DNA from: Bacteroidota bacterium
GTDB taxonomy: Bacteria; Bacteroidota; Bacteroidia; Bacteroidales; JAAUTT01
Length of the DNA stretch: 64,000 nucleotides
NCBI GenBank assembly: GCA_023429135.1
Contig: JAEYWD010000001.1
Span: forward strand, 1 to 64,000
Direction: 5' to 3'
Shown piece after piece: positions 43,306 through 53,182 of the stretch (its first letter is position 1; each line of letters begins with the position of its first letter). The translations under genes were made by a program, and so were the position numbers. The notes under the pieces are model-generated. The model ran no database searches, was not told where the DNA came from, and worked only from the letters and a program-made list of their open reading frames with translations.

Positions 43306-44468
43306 ATAATGAGCAAACCAATAATTTATGCAAAAAGCATAAAGTTTGTGTTATAATTCCAACCTATAACAACTGCAACACTGTAGCAGATGTTGTTACA
43401 AAAACGACATCGTACTGTTCTGATGTGATTGTAGTTAACGATGGCTCAACTGACAATACCCCGCAATTACTGGAAAACATCCCTGGTATTTACCTTATAA
43501 GCTATCAGGTAAATAAAGGCAAAGGCTATGCCCTAAAAACCGGGTTTGCCAAAGCGGCAGAGATGGGATTCGAATATGCAATTACAATTGATTCGGATGG
43601 TCAGCATAATCCTGCCGACATTACTTTCTTTCTTGAGAAACTGGAGTCCGAGGGCGAAGCAATGATTATTGGTAACCGGAATATGGATCAGCCAGGAATT
43701 CCTAAGAAAAGCAACTTTGGCCGTCGATTTTCCAACTTTTGGTTTTGGGTAGAAACAGGAATCAAAAATAACGATACACAATCGGGCTTTAGGCTTTACC
43801 CGCTCCGTCCCTTCAAAAAGATGAAGCTTTTTACCCGTAAGTTCGAATTTGAAATTGAAAGCATAGTTCGCCTGGCATGGAAAGGCTTTCCGGTAACTTC
43901 CGTTCCTGTTTCGGTAATTTATATGCCAAAAGAAACACGAGTATCGCATTTCAGGCCCTTTCAGGATTTTACCAGAATCAGTATACTCAATACCTTTCTG
44001 GTATTCCTTGCTTTTGCCTATTTCCGCCCGGTAATGTATCTGCGGACATTAAAAAAAAACGGCATTAAACACCTCCTCGGAACAAATAGCAAACCATCCA
44101 CACAAGCATTCAGCGTAGCTTTCGGAGTTTTTATGGGAATAATTCCCATTTGGGGATTTCAACTGGCAACTGCAATACTTCTTGCATTCCTGTTAAAACT
44201 TAACAAACCACTGGTAATTCTTTTTGCTAACATCAGCATTCCTCCCTTCCTTCCTTTTATTTTATATTTGAGCATGTTATGCGGATCGATATGGGTTACA
44301 AGTACGACACCGCTGTTTTTTATACCAGATAAAATGGATCTGAACTATGTTAAGCCATTTCTTTTGCAATACATTGCAGGAAGTATATCTTTGGCAATTA
44401 TTGCAGCAGTAGCATTTGGATCGGCAACCTATGCTTATTTGCTGATAAAAAACAAAATCAAGACCTGA
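43299..44468 (+). CDS. Family 2 glycosyltransferase fused to a DUF2062 membrane domain
   Basis: A 389-residue protein. The N-terminal GT-A domain has CVIIPTYNN (~17-25), VVNDGSTDNT (~46-55) and the metal-binding D-S-D (98-100, TIDSDGQHNP). From ~240, FRPVMYLRTLKKNG leads into the DUF2062 domain (AFSVAFGVFMGIIPIWGFQLATAILLAF) with three to four helices. It adds a sugar to a lipid-linked acceptor at the inner membrane; the donor and acceptor are unknown. Its presence beside a deacetylase suggests glycolipid assembly. Confidence 0.9.
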   Translation: MLNNEQTNNLCKKHKVCVIIPTYNNCNTVADVVTKTTSYCSDVIVVNDGSTDNTPQLLENIPGIYLISYQVNKGKGYALKTGFAKAAEMGFEYAITIDSDGQHNPADITFFLEKLESEGEAMIIGNRNMDQPGIPKKSNFGRRFSNFWFWVETGIKNNDTQSGFRLYPLRPFKKMKLFTRKFEFEIESIVRLAWKGFPVTSVPVSVIYMPKETRVSHFRPFQDFTRISILNTFLVFLAFAYFRPVMYLRTLKKNGIKHLLGTNSKPSTQAFSVAFGVFMGIIPIWGFQLATAILLAFLLKLNKPLVILFANISIPPFLPFILYLSMLCGSIWVTSTTPLFFIPDKMDLNYVKPFLLQYIAGSISLAIIAAVAFGSATYAYLLIKNKIKT

Positions 44469-44476
44469 GTTTTTTT

Positions 44477-47400
44477 ATGAAATTGATTTTCATTAGCATA
44501 TATAACTTTTTCGAAAACCGTAAACCTCTGTTATGGGCTATTCTCATTGCCCTTTTTGCCGTATTTGCATTTATGGCAACCCAAATAATTTTCGAAGAAG
44601 ATATATCCAAAATTTTAAATCTCGATAGTAAAACCAGGAAAAACAATCTGATTGTTCAAAGCTCCAATGTTACGCATAAGCTTATTTTCATTGTTTCTCA
44701 TAACGACACTGCAATAACAGATCAGGAGAAGTTAATTAGCTTTGCTGACAGCCTTGGTTCATCCTTAGCGAACAACACGGGAAATTTAATTAAAAACATT
44801 TCTTTAAAAATTGAGGAGGATCACCTTCAATCTTTTTATTCGATATTTCTCAACAACTTACCCGTTTTCCTGGAAAAGAACGATTATAAAAACCTTGATT
44901 CACTATTTACTGAAAACAGCTTAAGAAACAATATAAATGCTAACCTCCAGACGCTTTCCACCCCGCTTGGAGTGATGTCGAAGTATAATCTGATGTACGA
45001 TCCGGCAGGTGTTGGCAATAACTTCTTTAAGCGTTTACGCACCTTACAAACAACAACATCTCTTACAACTTATAACGGGTATCTTTTTTCAAAAGACAGT
45101 AAACACCTGGTTTTCTATCTTGAGCCATCGAATATTTCGAACGAAACAAAGCATAACGGCCAGTTAATCGACAATATTGATATAGAAATTAAAAAGCTTA
45201 CGAGCCTTCCATCTTTTAAAAATACCGAATGCAGATACTACGGAGCGGCGGCAGTTGCTGTAGGTAATTCCCGCCAGTTACGACACGATACATTTCTTAC
45301 ACTCGGACTCTCAGGTTTATTCCTGTTTTCACTTTTGGTTCTGGTATTTCGTAAACGTCGAATTTCTTTATTGATCCTGCTCACTGTGGCTTTTGGCGGA
45401 GGATTTGCCCTTGCTGCAGTAGCTCTTATAAAAACATCAATATCGTTAATAGCAATAGGAGCCGGCTCTGTTATACTGGGCATTGCAGTAAATTATCCCA
45501 TCCATTTGTTGTCGCACAATCTGCACTCAAAAAATATCCGTGAAGTAATTCGTGATATGGTTGTTCCGCTTACCATAGGCAGCGCAACAACGGTAGGAGG
45601 TTTTTTATGCCTGTTATTCATGAAAACGGAACTCCTACGCGATCTCGGATTATTTGGAGCTTGCAGTTTAATTGGAGCGGCATTATTTACTTTAATATTC
45701 TTCCCCCACCTGATGGGCGATATTAATCAGGATAATAAAACCAGGGCAGCAGAATATTTCGAAAAAATAGGCAAAATTTCGTTTGAACAGAAAAAATTAC
45801 CGATTGCCATAATATTCATCCTCACTCCGGTATTGCTATATTTCTCATTTCAGGTTAGTTTCGAAAGCGATTTAACAAAGCTTAATTATCTTCCCAAACA
45901 CCTTAAAGAATCCGAAAATCTTTTAAATCAAATTAACGGAGGACAAAAGCAAACCGTTCAGGCAATTTCGTATGGAAAAAATAAAGAAGAGGTTATTTCC
46001 AATGTATTTACCATTAAGGAATTAACCGACAGTCTAAACAGAAATGGCATTGAGTGCCAGTTCCAGAGTCCTGCAAGTGTTTTGCCACCGGTTCATATTC
46101 AGGAGCAAAGGGTTGAGTTATGGAATGGCTACTGGACCCCGGAACGCAAGGAATTGGCTCTTAAAAACCTGAGCAAGGTAGGATTGGAACTTGGCTTCAC
46201 TCCTGAAGCTTTTGAAAATTTTTCGCAAATGCTGTCTCAAAAGGCCGCAATTCTGTCTTCTGAAGATTATAATTTGCTGATCGACGGATTTACAAACGAT
46301 TTATTGTCTGGAAAAGACTCTCTTTACACATTTGTTTCGCAAATTAAAGTTAGTCCGGAGAACCAGCAAATGCTTCTCGCTGCTCTGACAAACCTTAACG
46401 GGACTGCTACCATCAACTGGAAACAAATGGCCGATCGGTTGCTACAAATTATCAATGTCGATTTTAATTTATTGTTTATACTCACCATTTCCCTTGTTTT
46501 TATTGCTCTGTTGCTTACTTACGGAAGAATTGAGCTTACCCTGGTTACTATTATTCCGATGGTAGTTTCGTGGATCTGGATTCTGGGACTTATGGCAGTT
46601 TTTGGGCTAAAATTCAATTTTGTCAATATCATACTTTCAACGTTTATTTTTGGATTAGGCGACGACTTCTGCATTTTTGTGATGGATGGCTTACAACAAC
46701 AGAACAAAACAGGCAGAAAAAGTCTTGCGTCAATCCGAATGGGAATATACCTGTCTGCAATTACAACAATAATAGGTTTTGGGGTATTGATTTTTGCACA
46801 ACATCCGGCATTGCGCTCCCTGGCTTTTGTTTCTATTTTAGGAATTATGTCTGTTTTGTTTATATCCCAAACGCTTGAACCCTATCTTTTCAACCGGTTA
46901 ATAACACAGCAACAACAAAATAGGAGGCCGCCGTTAACATTTACTATTATCCTGAAATCTGTTTTTGCTTTCTCGTACTTTGTTTTTGGCAGCATAATAC
47001 TTTCTGCAATTGGACCTACTATAATGCCTTTCAGACTGATAGCTAAAAAAAGGAGCAATTATATTTATCACTGGTTTATACAGAAATTTGTAAAATCGCT
47101 GCTATCCATAATGGCCAATGTACGGAAGGCATATTTAAACCCTTTCAACGAAAGTTTTTCGAAACCGGCAATTATTATTAGCAATCATCAGTCGGTACTA
47201 GACATTCTTTTAATTATTTCTATTCACCCCAAAATAATACTTTTAACCAACAAATGGGTATGGAATTCGCCTGTTTTTGGGTTTGTGGTGCGCATGGCCG
47301 GATATCACCCTATTGTGGAAGGTGTTGAAACCAGCATAGATAAACTTTCAAAAGCAGTAGCCAATGGGTATTCCATTGCTGTTTTCCCCGAAGGAACAAG

Positions 47401-48325
47401 AACCCCCGATGGCAAACTGCAACGATTCCATAAGGGAGCTTTTTATCTGGCTCAAGAACTCGGACTCGATATAATTCCGGTTCTGATACATGGAACAAGC
47501 CGCTGTTTAACCAAGGGAAGTTTTGTTTTACGCGACGAGACTATTTCGTACAAAATATTAAAAAGGATAGACGCAACCGACACTTCAGTTGGAGTGACTT
47601 ACCAGGAAAGAGCTAAGCATATTTCGCGTGCATTTAAAGCTGAATATGCAAAATTTGCACAAGAGCAGGAAACCCCACGTTATTACCGGAACGAACTAAT
47701 TTCTGGCTATCTATACAAGGGTCCTGTGTTAGAGTGGTATCTTAAAGTTAAAATACGACTGGAAAACGACTATCAGATTTTTCAAGAACTGGTGCCCGCT
47801 AAAGGAGTGATTCTGGATGCCGGTTGTGGATATGGCTTCCTGTCGCACATGCTTTCGTTTTTATCTTCCGATAGAGATATTCTTGGAATAGATTACGACG
47901 AAGATAAAATTGAAGTAGCCAGCAACGTGTTTTTTAAGAGACCTCACGTATCCTTTGTTGCTGCCGATTTGGAAAATTACGAGGTTAAGCCTGCCGACTG
48001 TATCATTATAAGCGACGTGCTTCATTATATGAGCGAAGCTGGCAGAATAAGATTTTTGCTGAACTGTTTTGCGCAGTTAAATGAAGGCGGTTCGATTATT
48101 ATACGTGATGCCGACCAGAGTAAGGAAGCTCGACATAAAGGCAGCGTTCTGACTGAAATATTTTCGACAAAAATATTCCGGTTTAATAAAACCCAGAACG
48201 CATTAACTTTTTTCTCCAGCGCCGATATTATTGAACTTGCCTCCAGGAATGGATTAAAAGCAAAAACTATTGATAATACTAAATTAACATCGAACATTCT
48301 GATTGTCTTGAACAAAAACAAATGA
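44477..48325 (+). CDS. Trifunctional MMPL transporter / lysophospholipid acyltransferase / SAM methyltransferase
   Basis: A 1282-residue protein with three fused domains. Residues ~1-830 form an RND/MMPL exporter (first helix ~15-37, two hydrophobic clusters of about five helices each at ~270-420 and ~660-830, and periplasmic loops). Residues ~880-1075 form a PlsC-like acyltransferase (ISNHQSVLDI ~ 898, FPEGTRTPDG ~ 968). Residues ~1105-1282 form a class I methyltransferase (ILDAGCGYGFLSHML ~1111). The fusion is a known Bacteroidota architecture. It probably links lipid attachment and export of the polyene; the methyl acceptor is unknown. Confidence 0.92.
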   Translation: MKLIFISIYNFFENRKPLLWAILIALFAVFAFMATQIIFEEDISKILNLDSKTRKNNLIVQSSNVTHKLIFIVSHNDTAITDQEKLISFADSLGSSLANNTGNLIKNISLKIEEDHLQSFYSIFLNNLPVFLEKNDYKNLDSLFTENSLRNNINANLQTLSTPLGVMSKYNLMYDPAGVGNNFFKRLRTLQTTTSLTTYNGYLFSKDSKHLVFYLEPSNISNETKHNGQLIDNIDIEIKKLTSLPSFKNTECRYYGAAAVAVGNSRQLRHDTFLTLGLSGLFLFSLLVLVFRKRRISLLILLTVAFGGGFALAAVALIKTSISLIAIGAGSVILGIAVNYPIHLLSHNLHSKNIREVIRDMVVPLTIGSATTVGGFLCLLFMKTELLRDLGLFGACSLIGAALFTLIFFPHLMGDINQDNKTRAAEYFEKIGKISFEQKKLPIAIIFILTPVLLYFSFQVSFESDLTKLNYLPKHLKESENLLNQINGGQKQTVQAISYGKNKEEVISNVFTIKELTDSLNRNGIECQFQSPASVLPPVHIQEQRVELWNGYWTPERKELALKNLSKVGLELGFTPEAFENFSQMLSQKAAILSSEDYNLLIDGFTNDLLSGKDSLYTFVSQIKVSPENQQMLLAALTNLNGTATINWKQMADRLLQIINVDFNLLFILTISLVFIALLLTYGRIELTLVTIIPMVVSWIWILGLMAVFGLKFNFVNIILSTFIFGLGDDFCIFVMDGLQQQNKTGRKSLASIRMGIYLSAITTIIGFGVLIFAQHPALRSLAFVSILGIMSVLFISQTLEPYLFNRLITQQQQNRRPPLTFTIILKSVFAFSYFVFGSIILSAIGPTIMPFRLIAKKRSNYIYHWFIQKFVKSLLSIMANVRKAYLNPFNESFSKPAIIISNHQSVLDILLIISIHPKIILLTNKWVWNSPVFGFVVRMAGYHPIVEGVETSIDKLSKAVANGYSIAVFPEGTRTPDGKLQRFHKGAFYLAQELGLDIIPVLIHGTSRCLTKGSFVLRDETISYKILKRIDATDTSVGVTYQERAKHISRAFKAEYAKFAQEQETPRYYRNELISGYLYKGPVLEWYLKVKIRLENDYQIFQELVPAKGVILDAGCGYGFLSHMLSFLSSDRDILGIDYDEDKIEVASNVFFKRPHVSFVAADLENYEVKPADCIIISDVLHYMSEAGRIRFLLNCFAQLNEGGSIIIRDADQSKEARHKGSVLTEIFSTKIFRFNKTQNALTFFSSADIIELASRNGLKAKTIDNTKLTSNILIVLNKNK

Positions 48326-49830
48326 AACAGTACGATTTTGTAATAATTGGAAGTGGATTAGGGGGGCTTACCTGTGGTGCAATCCTCAGCAAAAAAGGAT
48401 ATAGTGTGTGCATTCTTGAAAAAAATACTGTATTTGGTGGTTGTTTGCAGTCGTATTACCGTAATGGGGCAAAATACGAGACCGGCGTCCATTATCTGGG
48501 AAGTCTCGAAAAAGGGCAGATATTGAATAAACTTTTCAATTATCTGGAAATACTCCCTGCAGTAGAATTTGAGCGATTGGGCATTGAAGCCTTCGATAAA
48601 TTTACATTTGGCAACAACCCGGAATATTTTGGTGTCGCACAGGGTTACGATTTATTCAAAAAAGCATTATCAGAGCGTTTCCCCGAGGAAAAAGAAGGAA
48701 TAGAAAAGTATTGCAGCAGCATGCTCGATACATGCCATCGTTTTCCACTTTATACTTTTAAAGGAATCGATTTCGAAAACAAATTAGATCTGTTGTACTC
48801 GAATGCGAACGATATCATTTGTTCATACGTTAAAAACCCCACATTGAGAGCCATTTTGGCAGGCAACAATCCGCTGTATGCAGGGGTAGCCGATAAAACA
48901 CCTTTCTATATTCATGCATTGATTATCAACAGCCTTATCGAAAGTAGCTGGCGTTGCAAGGATGGAGGTTCATCCATTTCAAAAGCTTTGATTAATGTAA
49001 TCAAAAAGAATGGAGGTGTACTTAAAAATAACGCCGAGGTTAAATCGTTTGAGGAAAAAGATAGCCTGGTTTCAAAAGCCGTAACCAAAACAGGGGAAGA
49101 ATACTATGGTCGTAACTTCATCTCGAGCCTGCACCCTTCTGTAACTTTGTCGTTAACAGCATCGACACAGTTCAGGCAAATATATCGTAAACGCATATCA
49201 CAACTCGAGAATACAACTTCGCCCTTTATACTAAGCATTAAGCTGAAGCCCAATACTCTTCCTTTTTTCGATTACAACCATTATCATTACCATTCGGAAA
49301 ATGTTTGGGATAGTGCAGAATATACTCCCGAACAGTGGCCAAAAAGCTTTGTGTTGTTCACTTCAACAAAATACGAAGGTACTAACATGGCAAAAACAGG
49401 ATGCATAATGACCTACATGAACTATTCCGATGTAGCCAAATGGGAGAACACCTTCAACACAGTTTTCCAGCCAGGTTCCAGAGGTAAAGATTACGAAGCA
49501 TTTAAACAGGAGCGAGTTGATAGATTGTTAAAACTCGTGGAGTTCAAATACCCCGGAATAACAAACATGATCGAAGAATATCATGCAGCAACTCCGCTTA
49601 CCTATCGCGACTACATTGGAAATCCTGAAGGTAGTTTATATGGTGTTTTGAAGGACAGCAGCGAACCTTTGAAGAATTATTTCCCATCCAAAACAAAAAT
49701 TCCCAATTTATACCTAACCGGTCAGAACATGAGCGTTCATGGGGTTTTAGGAGTTGCCATGAGTGCAGTAATAACATGTGGAGAATTTTTAGGACTGGAT
49801 AATATTCTTACCGAGGTAAAAAACTCTTAG
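48322..49830 (+). CDS. FAD-dependent oxidoreductase, phytoene-desaturase-like
   Basis: A 502-residue flavoprotein. The dinucleotide-binding motif VIIGSGLGGLTCGAIL is at ~8-23, with the acidic residue LEKN closing the fold at ~33-36. The C-terminal block NLYLTGQNMSVHGVLGVAMSAVITCGEFLG matches carotenoid-desaturase-like enzymes. Its gene overlaps the trifunctional gene by 4 nt. It may oxidise the polyene or its head group; related genes occur in flexirubin clusters. The exact substrate is unknown. Confidence 0.88.
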   Translation: MKQYDFVIIGSGLGGLTCGAILSKKGYSVCILEKNTVFGGCLQSYYRNGAKYETGVHYLGSLEKGQILNKLFNYLEILPAVEFERLGIEAFDKFTFGNNPEYFGVAQGYDLFKKALSERFPEEKEGIEKYCSSMLDTCHRFPLYTFKGIDFENKLDLLYSNANDIICSYVKNPTLRAILAGNNPLYAGVADKTPFYIHALIINSLIESSWRCKDGGSSISKALINVIKKNGGVLKNNAEVKSFEEKDSLVSKAVTKTGEEYYGRNFISSLHPSVTLSLTASTQFRQIYRKRISQLENTTSPFILSIKLKPNTLPFFDYNHYHYHSENVWDSAEYTPEQWPKSFVLFTSTKYEGTNMAKTGCIMTYMNYSDVAKWENTFNTVFQPGSRGKDYEAFKQERVDRLLKLVEFKYPGITNMIEEYHAATPLTYRDYIGNPEGSLYGVLKDSSEPLKNYFPSKTKIPNLYLTGQNMSVHGVLGVAMSAVITCGEFLGLDNILTEVKNS

Positions 49831-49831
49831 T

Positions 49832-51478
49832 ATGAAAAGAAAACTGAAATATTTTGCAGTTGCTCTGATTTTGCTACTATTATCCGCAGGAATATGGGTT
49901 TACTATATTGCAAATTATAAACCCTCCTTCCCTGTTAATAATAAAATTCCGCAGGCTCTGGTGACAAAAACCGACACTGCAACTTTTTTTAGTGGTAATT
50001 CCTGGCTTCACAAAAGGAAAGAAGGTTTCTGGGAATTGTATGTTGAAGGAACACCACTGGAACGCGGAGCTCGTATTGGTGTTCTTACCCAACCGCTTAT
50101 CGAAAAACAGGAAGACGCTTTTGTGGAACAAATTAAGCAAATGATTCCGTCAAACAGCTATTTGAAATTTCTCAGATATTTTATCGGTTTTTTTAACCGG
50201 AAACTTGGCGAAGCTATACCAGAAGAATATAAAGAAGAGATTTTTGCTGTTTCGTCTTATTCATCAAAACAATATAGTTTTATCGGAACGCCTTATCAGC
50301 GGCAGATGAATTATCACGCTGCTCACGATATTGGGCATGCGCTTCAATCGATGGGAATGGTAGGTTGTACATCATTTGCTTCATGGGGTGCCAATACCAA
50401 AGACAGCTCACTGCTGGTAGGCCGTAATTTCGATTTTTATGTTGGAGACAAGTTCGCCGAAGACAAAATAATTGCTTTTATAAGTCCTTCGGAAGGTTAC
50501 AAGCACATGTTTGTTACCTGGGGAGGAATGATTGGCGTAGTTTCCGGCATGAACGAAAAAGGGTTGACAGTGACATTAAATGCCTCAAACACCAAAATAC
50601 CTTTTAAATCGGCCACTCCTGTTTCGATTATAGGACGCGAAATATTACAATATGCCGCAAACATTGAACAAGCATTAAACATTGCAAAACGCAGATCATC
50701 ATTTGTTTCGGAGCAATTTCTGATAAGTTCAGTAACCGATGGAATTGCAGTTGTAATTGAAAAGACACCAAAAACTACCGAAGTTTATAAAACAGGCGAA
50801 AACCAGATTATTTCCACCAATCACTTTCAAACAGAACAATTATCCCAAAACAAGGATGCCATTTACCAGAAAGAGAACACCGCATCGGGGTACCGGTACG
50901 AAAGGCTTTCGGAGCTTTTGACCCGGAATAAAAAACTTACTCCGGCAGAAGTGGCATCTATACTACGCGACACCAAAGGTAAAAACGGTGAAAACATAGG
51001 ATTAGGAAACGAAAAAGCAATAAATCAACTTATTGCGCATCACTCGATAATTTTCTCACCGCAAAAAAAAATGGTATGGATTTCAACAGCCCCCTTTCAA
51101 TCAGGGGAATATATTGCATATAATCTCGATTCGGTTTTTTACGGAAAACAAAAGAAAAACGGAATTCCGCTCCCGTTAACAGCTTTCAACATTCCTGCCG
51201 ACTCGGCATTTTTACAAAAGGAATTTCCTGCTTTCAGAAAATACAGAAAGGCGCATTTTGAGATGGTAAGAACAGGCAGAATGTCGGTTGCCCCCGACAG
51301 TATTATTGCCTTTAACCCGAACTATTATCAGAGTTATGTCGATGCCGGAAATTTGTGGCTTACCCAGGGCGATACCACCAAAGCCGCTAACTCGTTTAAC
51401 ATGGCTTTAAAAAGAGAAATAGCTACTTTGAAAGAAAAAAAGGAAATTGAAAAATTGATTAACACTTGCAACAAATGA
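49832..51478 (+). CDS. Membrane-anchored C45-family NTN hydrolase (acyltransferase-like)
   Basis: A 548-residue protein with an N-terminal anchor (~6-24). The NTN nucleophile is Cys179 in MVGCTSFASWG, which would become N-terminal after self-cleavage. Supporting motifs are LLVGRNFDFYVGD (~192) and GLTVTLNASN (~245). The C-terminal ~130 residues include a TPR-like end (YQSYVDAGNLWLTQGDTTKAANSFNMAL). Family members hydrolyse or transfer amide-bound acyl groups. Here it may join the polyene acyl group to an amine; that would fit with the NodB deacetylase, but is not proven. Its TGA overlaps the next ATG. Confidence 0.85.
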   Translation: MKRKLKYFAVALILLLLSAGIWVYYIANYKPSFPVNNKIPQALVTKTDTATFFSGNSWLHKRKEGFWELYVEGTPLERGARIGVLTQPLIEKQEDAFVEQIKQMIPSNSYLKFLRYFIGFFNRKLGEAIPEEYKEEIFAVSSYSSKQYSFIGTPYQRQMNYHAAHDIGHALQSMGMVGCTSFASWGANTKDSSLLVGRNFDFYVGDKFAEDKIIAFISPSEGYKHMFVTWGGMIGVVSGMNEKGLTVTLNASNTKIPFKSATPVSIIGREILQYAANIEQALNIAKRRSSFVSEQFLISSVTDGIAVVIEKTPKTTEVYKTGENQIISTNHFQTEQLSQNKDAIYQKENTASGYRYERLSELLTRNKKLTPAEVASILRDTKGKNGENIGLGNEKAINQLIAHHSIIFSPQKKMVWISTAPFQSGEYIAYNLDSVFYGKQKKNGIPLPLTAFNIPADSAFLQKEFPAFRKYRKAHFEMVRTGRMSVAPDSIIAFNPNYYQSYVDAGNLWLTQGDTTKAANSFNMALKREIATLKEKKEIEKLINTCNK

Positions 51479-51852
51479 TTGAGGGTTTGGGTATAGATAA
51501 TGTCGAAATTACCCGTATGGAGGAAATATTGAAAAGAGGCAATGCATTTAGAGATCGCGTTTTCTCGCCAGTAGAAATTGAATATTGCTCGAAACAAACT
51601 AATTATGCTCAATCGTTTGCCGCAAGATTTGCTGCCAAAGAAGCATTTGTAAAAGCTCTCGGCACTGGCTTCACCGGCAATCTCGACTTCAATCAGATTG
51701 AAATCCGTTCCGACTCTCAGGGAAAACCTTACATCTCATTATCCGGCGAAGCAAAAACTATCGTTGAAAACAGAAAAATTGAGGCAGTACATGTTTCATT
51801 AACTCATACCGCCAGCATTGCCTCAGCAATTGTTATACTGGAAAAGCAATGA
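51475..51852 (+). CDS. acpS: Holo-ACP synthase (4'-phosphopantetheinyl transferase)
   Basis: A 125-residue AcpS from ATG at 51475 (ATGA overlap with the C45 gene). The motifs are GIDNVEITR (8th-residue Asp for Mg2+) and FAARFAAKEAFVKALGTGF (catalytic Glu and Lys). The chain ends VHVSLTHTASIASAIVIL. It should activate the two ACPs of the operon. Length and motifs are canonical; it may duplicate a housekeeping AcpS encoded elsewhere. It overlaps the ligase gene by 4 nt. Confidence 0.93.
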   Translation: MIEGLGIDNVEITRMEEILKRGNAFRDRVFSPVEIEYCSKQTNYAQSFAARFAAKEAFVKALGTGFTGNLDFNQIEIRSDSQGKPYISLSGEAKTIVENRKIEAVHVSLTHTASIASAIVILEKQ

Positions 51853-53153
51853 ACACATTCAGGAAAGATATCGATTTACTCACCATTGACGAGATTCAGA
51901 AGATTCAACTGGAGAAACTTCAGGAGCTCATATCGTATCTGAAAAAAAAATCTCCATTTTACAGCAACCTTTTGAAGAAGAAAGATCCCGATGTGACAAA
52001 AATCCACTCTCTGGACCAGTTACAACAGTTTCCTACAACCACCAAAGAAGACCTTCAACTTCATAACTGGCAGTTTTTATGCGTAGAACGTAAAGAAATA
52101 CTGGAATATACAACAACCTCGGGAACCCTGGGTACACCCGTAACAATAGCATTAACAAAGAACGACCTGGAACGGCTTGCATATAATGAATATCTATCGT
52201 TCACATGCGCCGGTTGCACCCGCTCCGATGTTTTTCAACTTGCCTTAACACTCGATAAGCAATTTATGGCAGGTATGGCCTATTATCTCGGATCGAACCT
52301 ATTGGGAGCCTCAGTAGTACGCACAGGGCCCGGAGTGCCATCCATGCAATGGGAAACAATATTCCGTTTAAATACCACAGTTCTGGTTGCTGTTCCATCA
52401 TTTATAGTGAAACTAATTGACTTTGCCCATGAACAAGGCATTGATCTTAATTCGTCGCCGGTAAAAAAGATTATCTGCATAGGCGAAAACATTCGTAATG
52501 ACAAATTTGAAGTAAACAGTTTAAGTAAACTAATTGCCGACAATTGGAATGTCAGCATGTTTTCCACATACGCTTCAACTGAAATGCAGACAGCTTTTAC
52601 CGAATGCGAAGCAGGTCAGGGCGGTCACCTTCATTCTGAACTATTAATTGCCGAGGTTCTCGACGATGCCGGAAACCAGACCACTCCAGGAAATTATGGA
52701 GAGTTAACCATTACTACATTAGGAATTGAAGGAATGCCTCTTTTACGCTACAGAACGGGAGATATTTGCAGAATCTATAACGACCCTTGCTCGTGTGGCC
52801 GCAATACACTTAGAATATCTCCCATTTATGGGCGGAAACGCCAAATGATTAAATTCAAAGGAACAACGCTTTATCCTCCTGCTATTTTTGATATTCTGAA
52901 TGCCCGTAGAGAAATAAAAGATTATCTGGTAGAAGTTTATACAAATAATCTAGAAACCGACGAAATTCTTATTCATATAGCCATGGACAATCCGACCGAA
53001 AAAACAGCAACAATGCTGAAGTCCTATCTCCATGCGGCATTACGCGTACGTCCGGAAATTATATTTGCGGATATTGAGGAAATTCGTAAAAAGCAGGTGG
53101 TGGGGCATGGAAGAAAAATCTCCAGGATACTTGATCGCAGAAATGAGGGGTAA
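51849..53153 (+). CDS. AMP-dependent aryl-CoA/ACP ligase, PaaK-like
   Basis: A 434-residue adenylate-forming enzyme of the phenylacetate-CoA ligase type. The P-loop motif is TTSGTLGTPV (~91-100), with FSTYASTEMQTAF (~237), RYRTGDICRI (~301) and the cysteine-bearing CSCGRNT. It activates the aryl starter (4-coumarate is the best candidate, made by the first gene) and loads it on CoA or ACP. It is the last gene of the operon; no terminator hairpin is seen in the 88 nt that follow. Confidence 0.88.
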   Translation: MNTFRKDIDLLTIDEIQKIQLEKLQELISYLKKKSPFYSNLLKKKDPDVTKIHSLDQLQQFPTTTKEDLQLHNWQFLCVERKEILEYTTTSGTLGTPVTIALTKNDLERLAYNEYLSFTCAGCTRSDVFQLALTLDKQFMAGMAYYLGSNLLGASVVRTGPGVPSMQWETIFRLNTTVLVAVPSFIVKLIDFAHEQGIDLNSSPVKKIICIGENIRNDKFEVNSLSKLIADNWNVSMFSTYASTEMQTAFTECEAGQGGHLHSELLIAEVLDDAGNQTTPGNYGELTITTLGIEGMPLLRYRTGDICRIYNDPCSCGRNTLRISPIYGRKRQMIKFKGTTLYPPAIFDILNARREIKDYLVEVYTNNLETDEILIHIAMDNPTEKTATMLKSYLHAALRVRPEIIFADIEEIRKKQVVGHGRKISRILDRRNEG

Positions 53154-53182
53154 CAAGAATCCGAATCAACATTTTTAAATGT

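Larger units (their letters stand above)
29392..53153 (+). other. Aryl-polyene (flexirubin-type) biosynthetic operon
   Basis: Twenty-four co-directional genes run without a clear internal terminator. Many junctions are ATGA or similar overlaps (34133, 35754, 37964, 40973, 48322, 51475, 51849). Together they cover starter supply (ammonia-lyase, AMP ligase), chain building (3 KS, 1 chain-length-factor-like protein, KR, 2 DH, 2 ACP, AcpS), and tailoring or lipid attachment and export. The set matches known aryl-polyene and flexirubin clusters. DarA/DarB homologues (dialkylresorcinol synthesis) are absent from the entire window. Confidence 0.85.

Noticed and set aside
48322..49830. Carotenoid phytoene desaturase as evidence of a carotenoid pathway
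   Set aside because: No phytoene synthase, lycopene cyclase or geranylgeranyl synthase is near; the gene belongs to the aryl-polyene operon.
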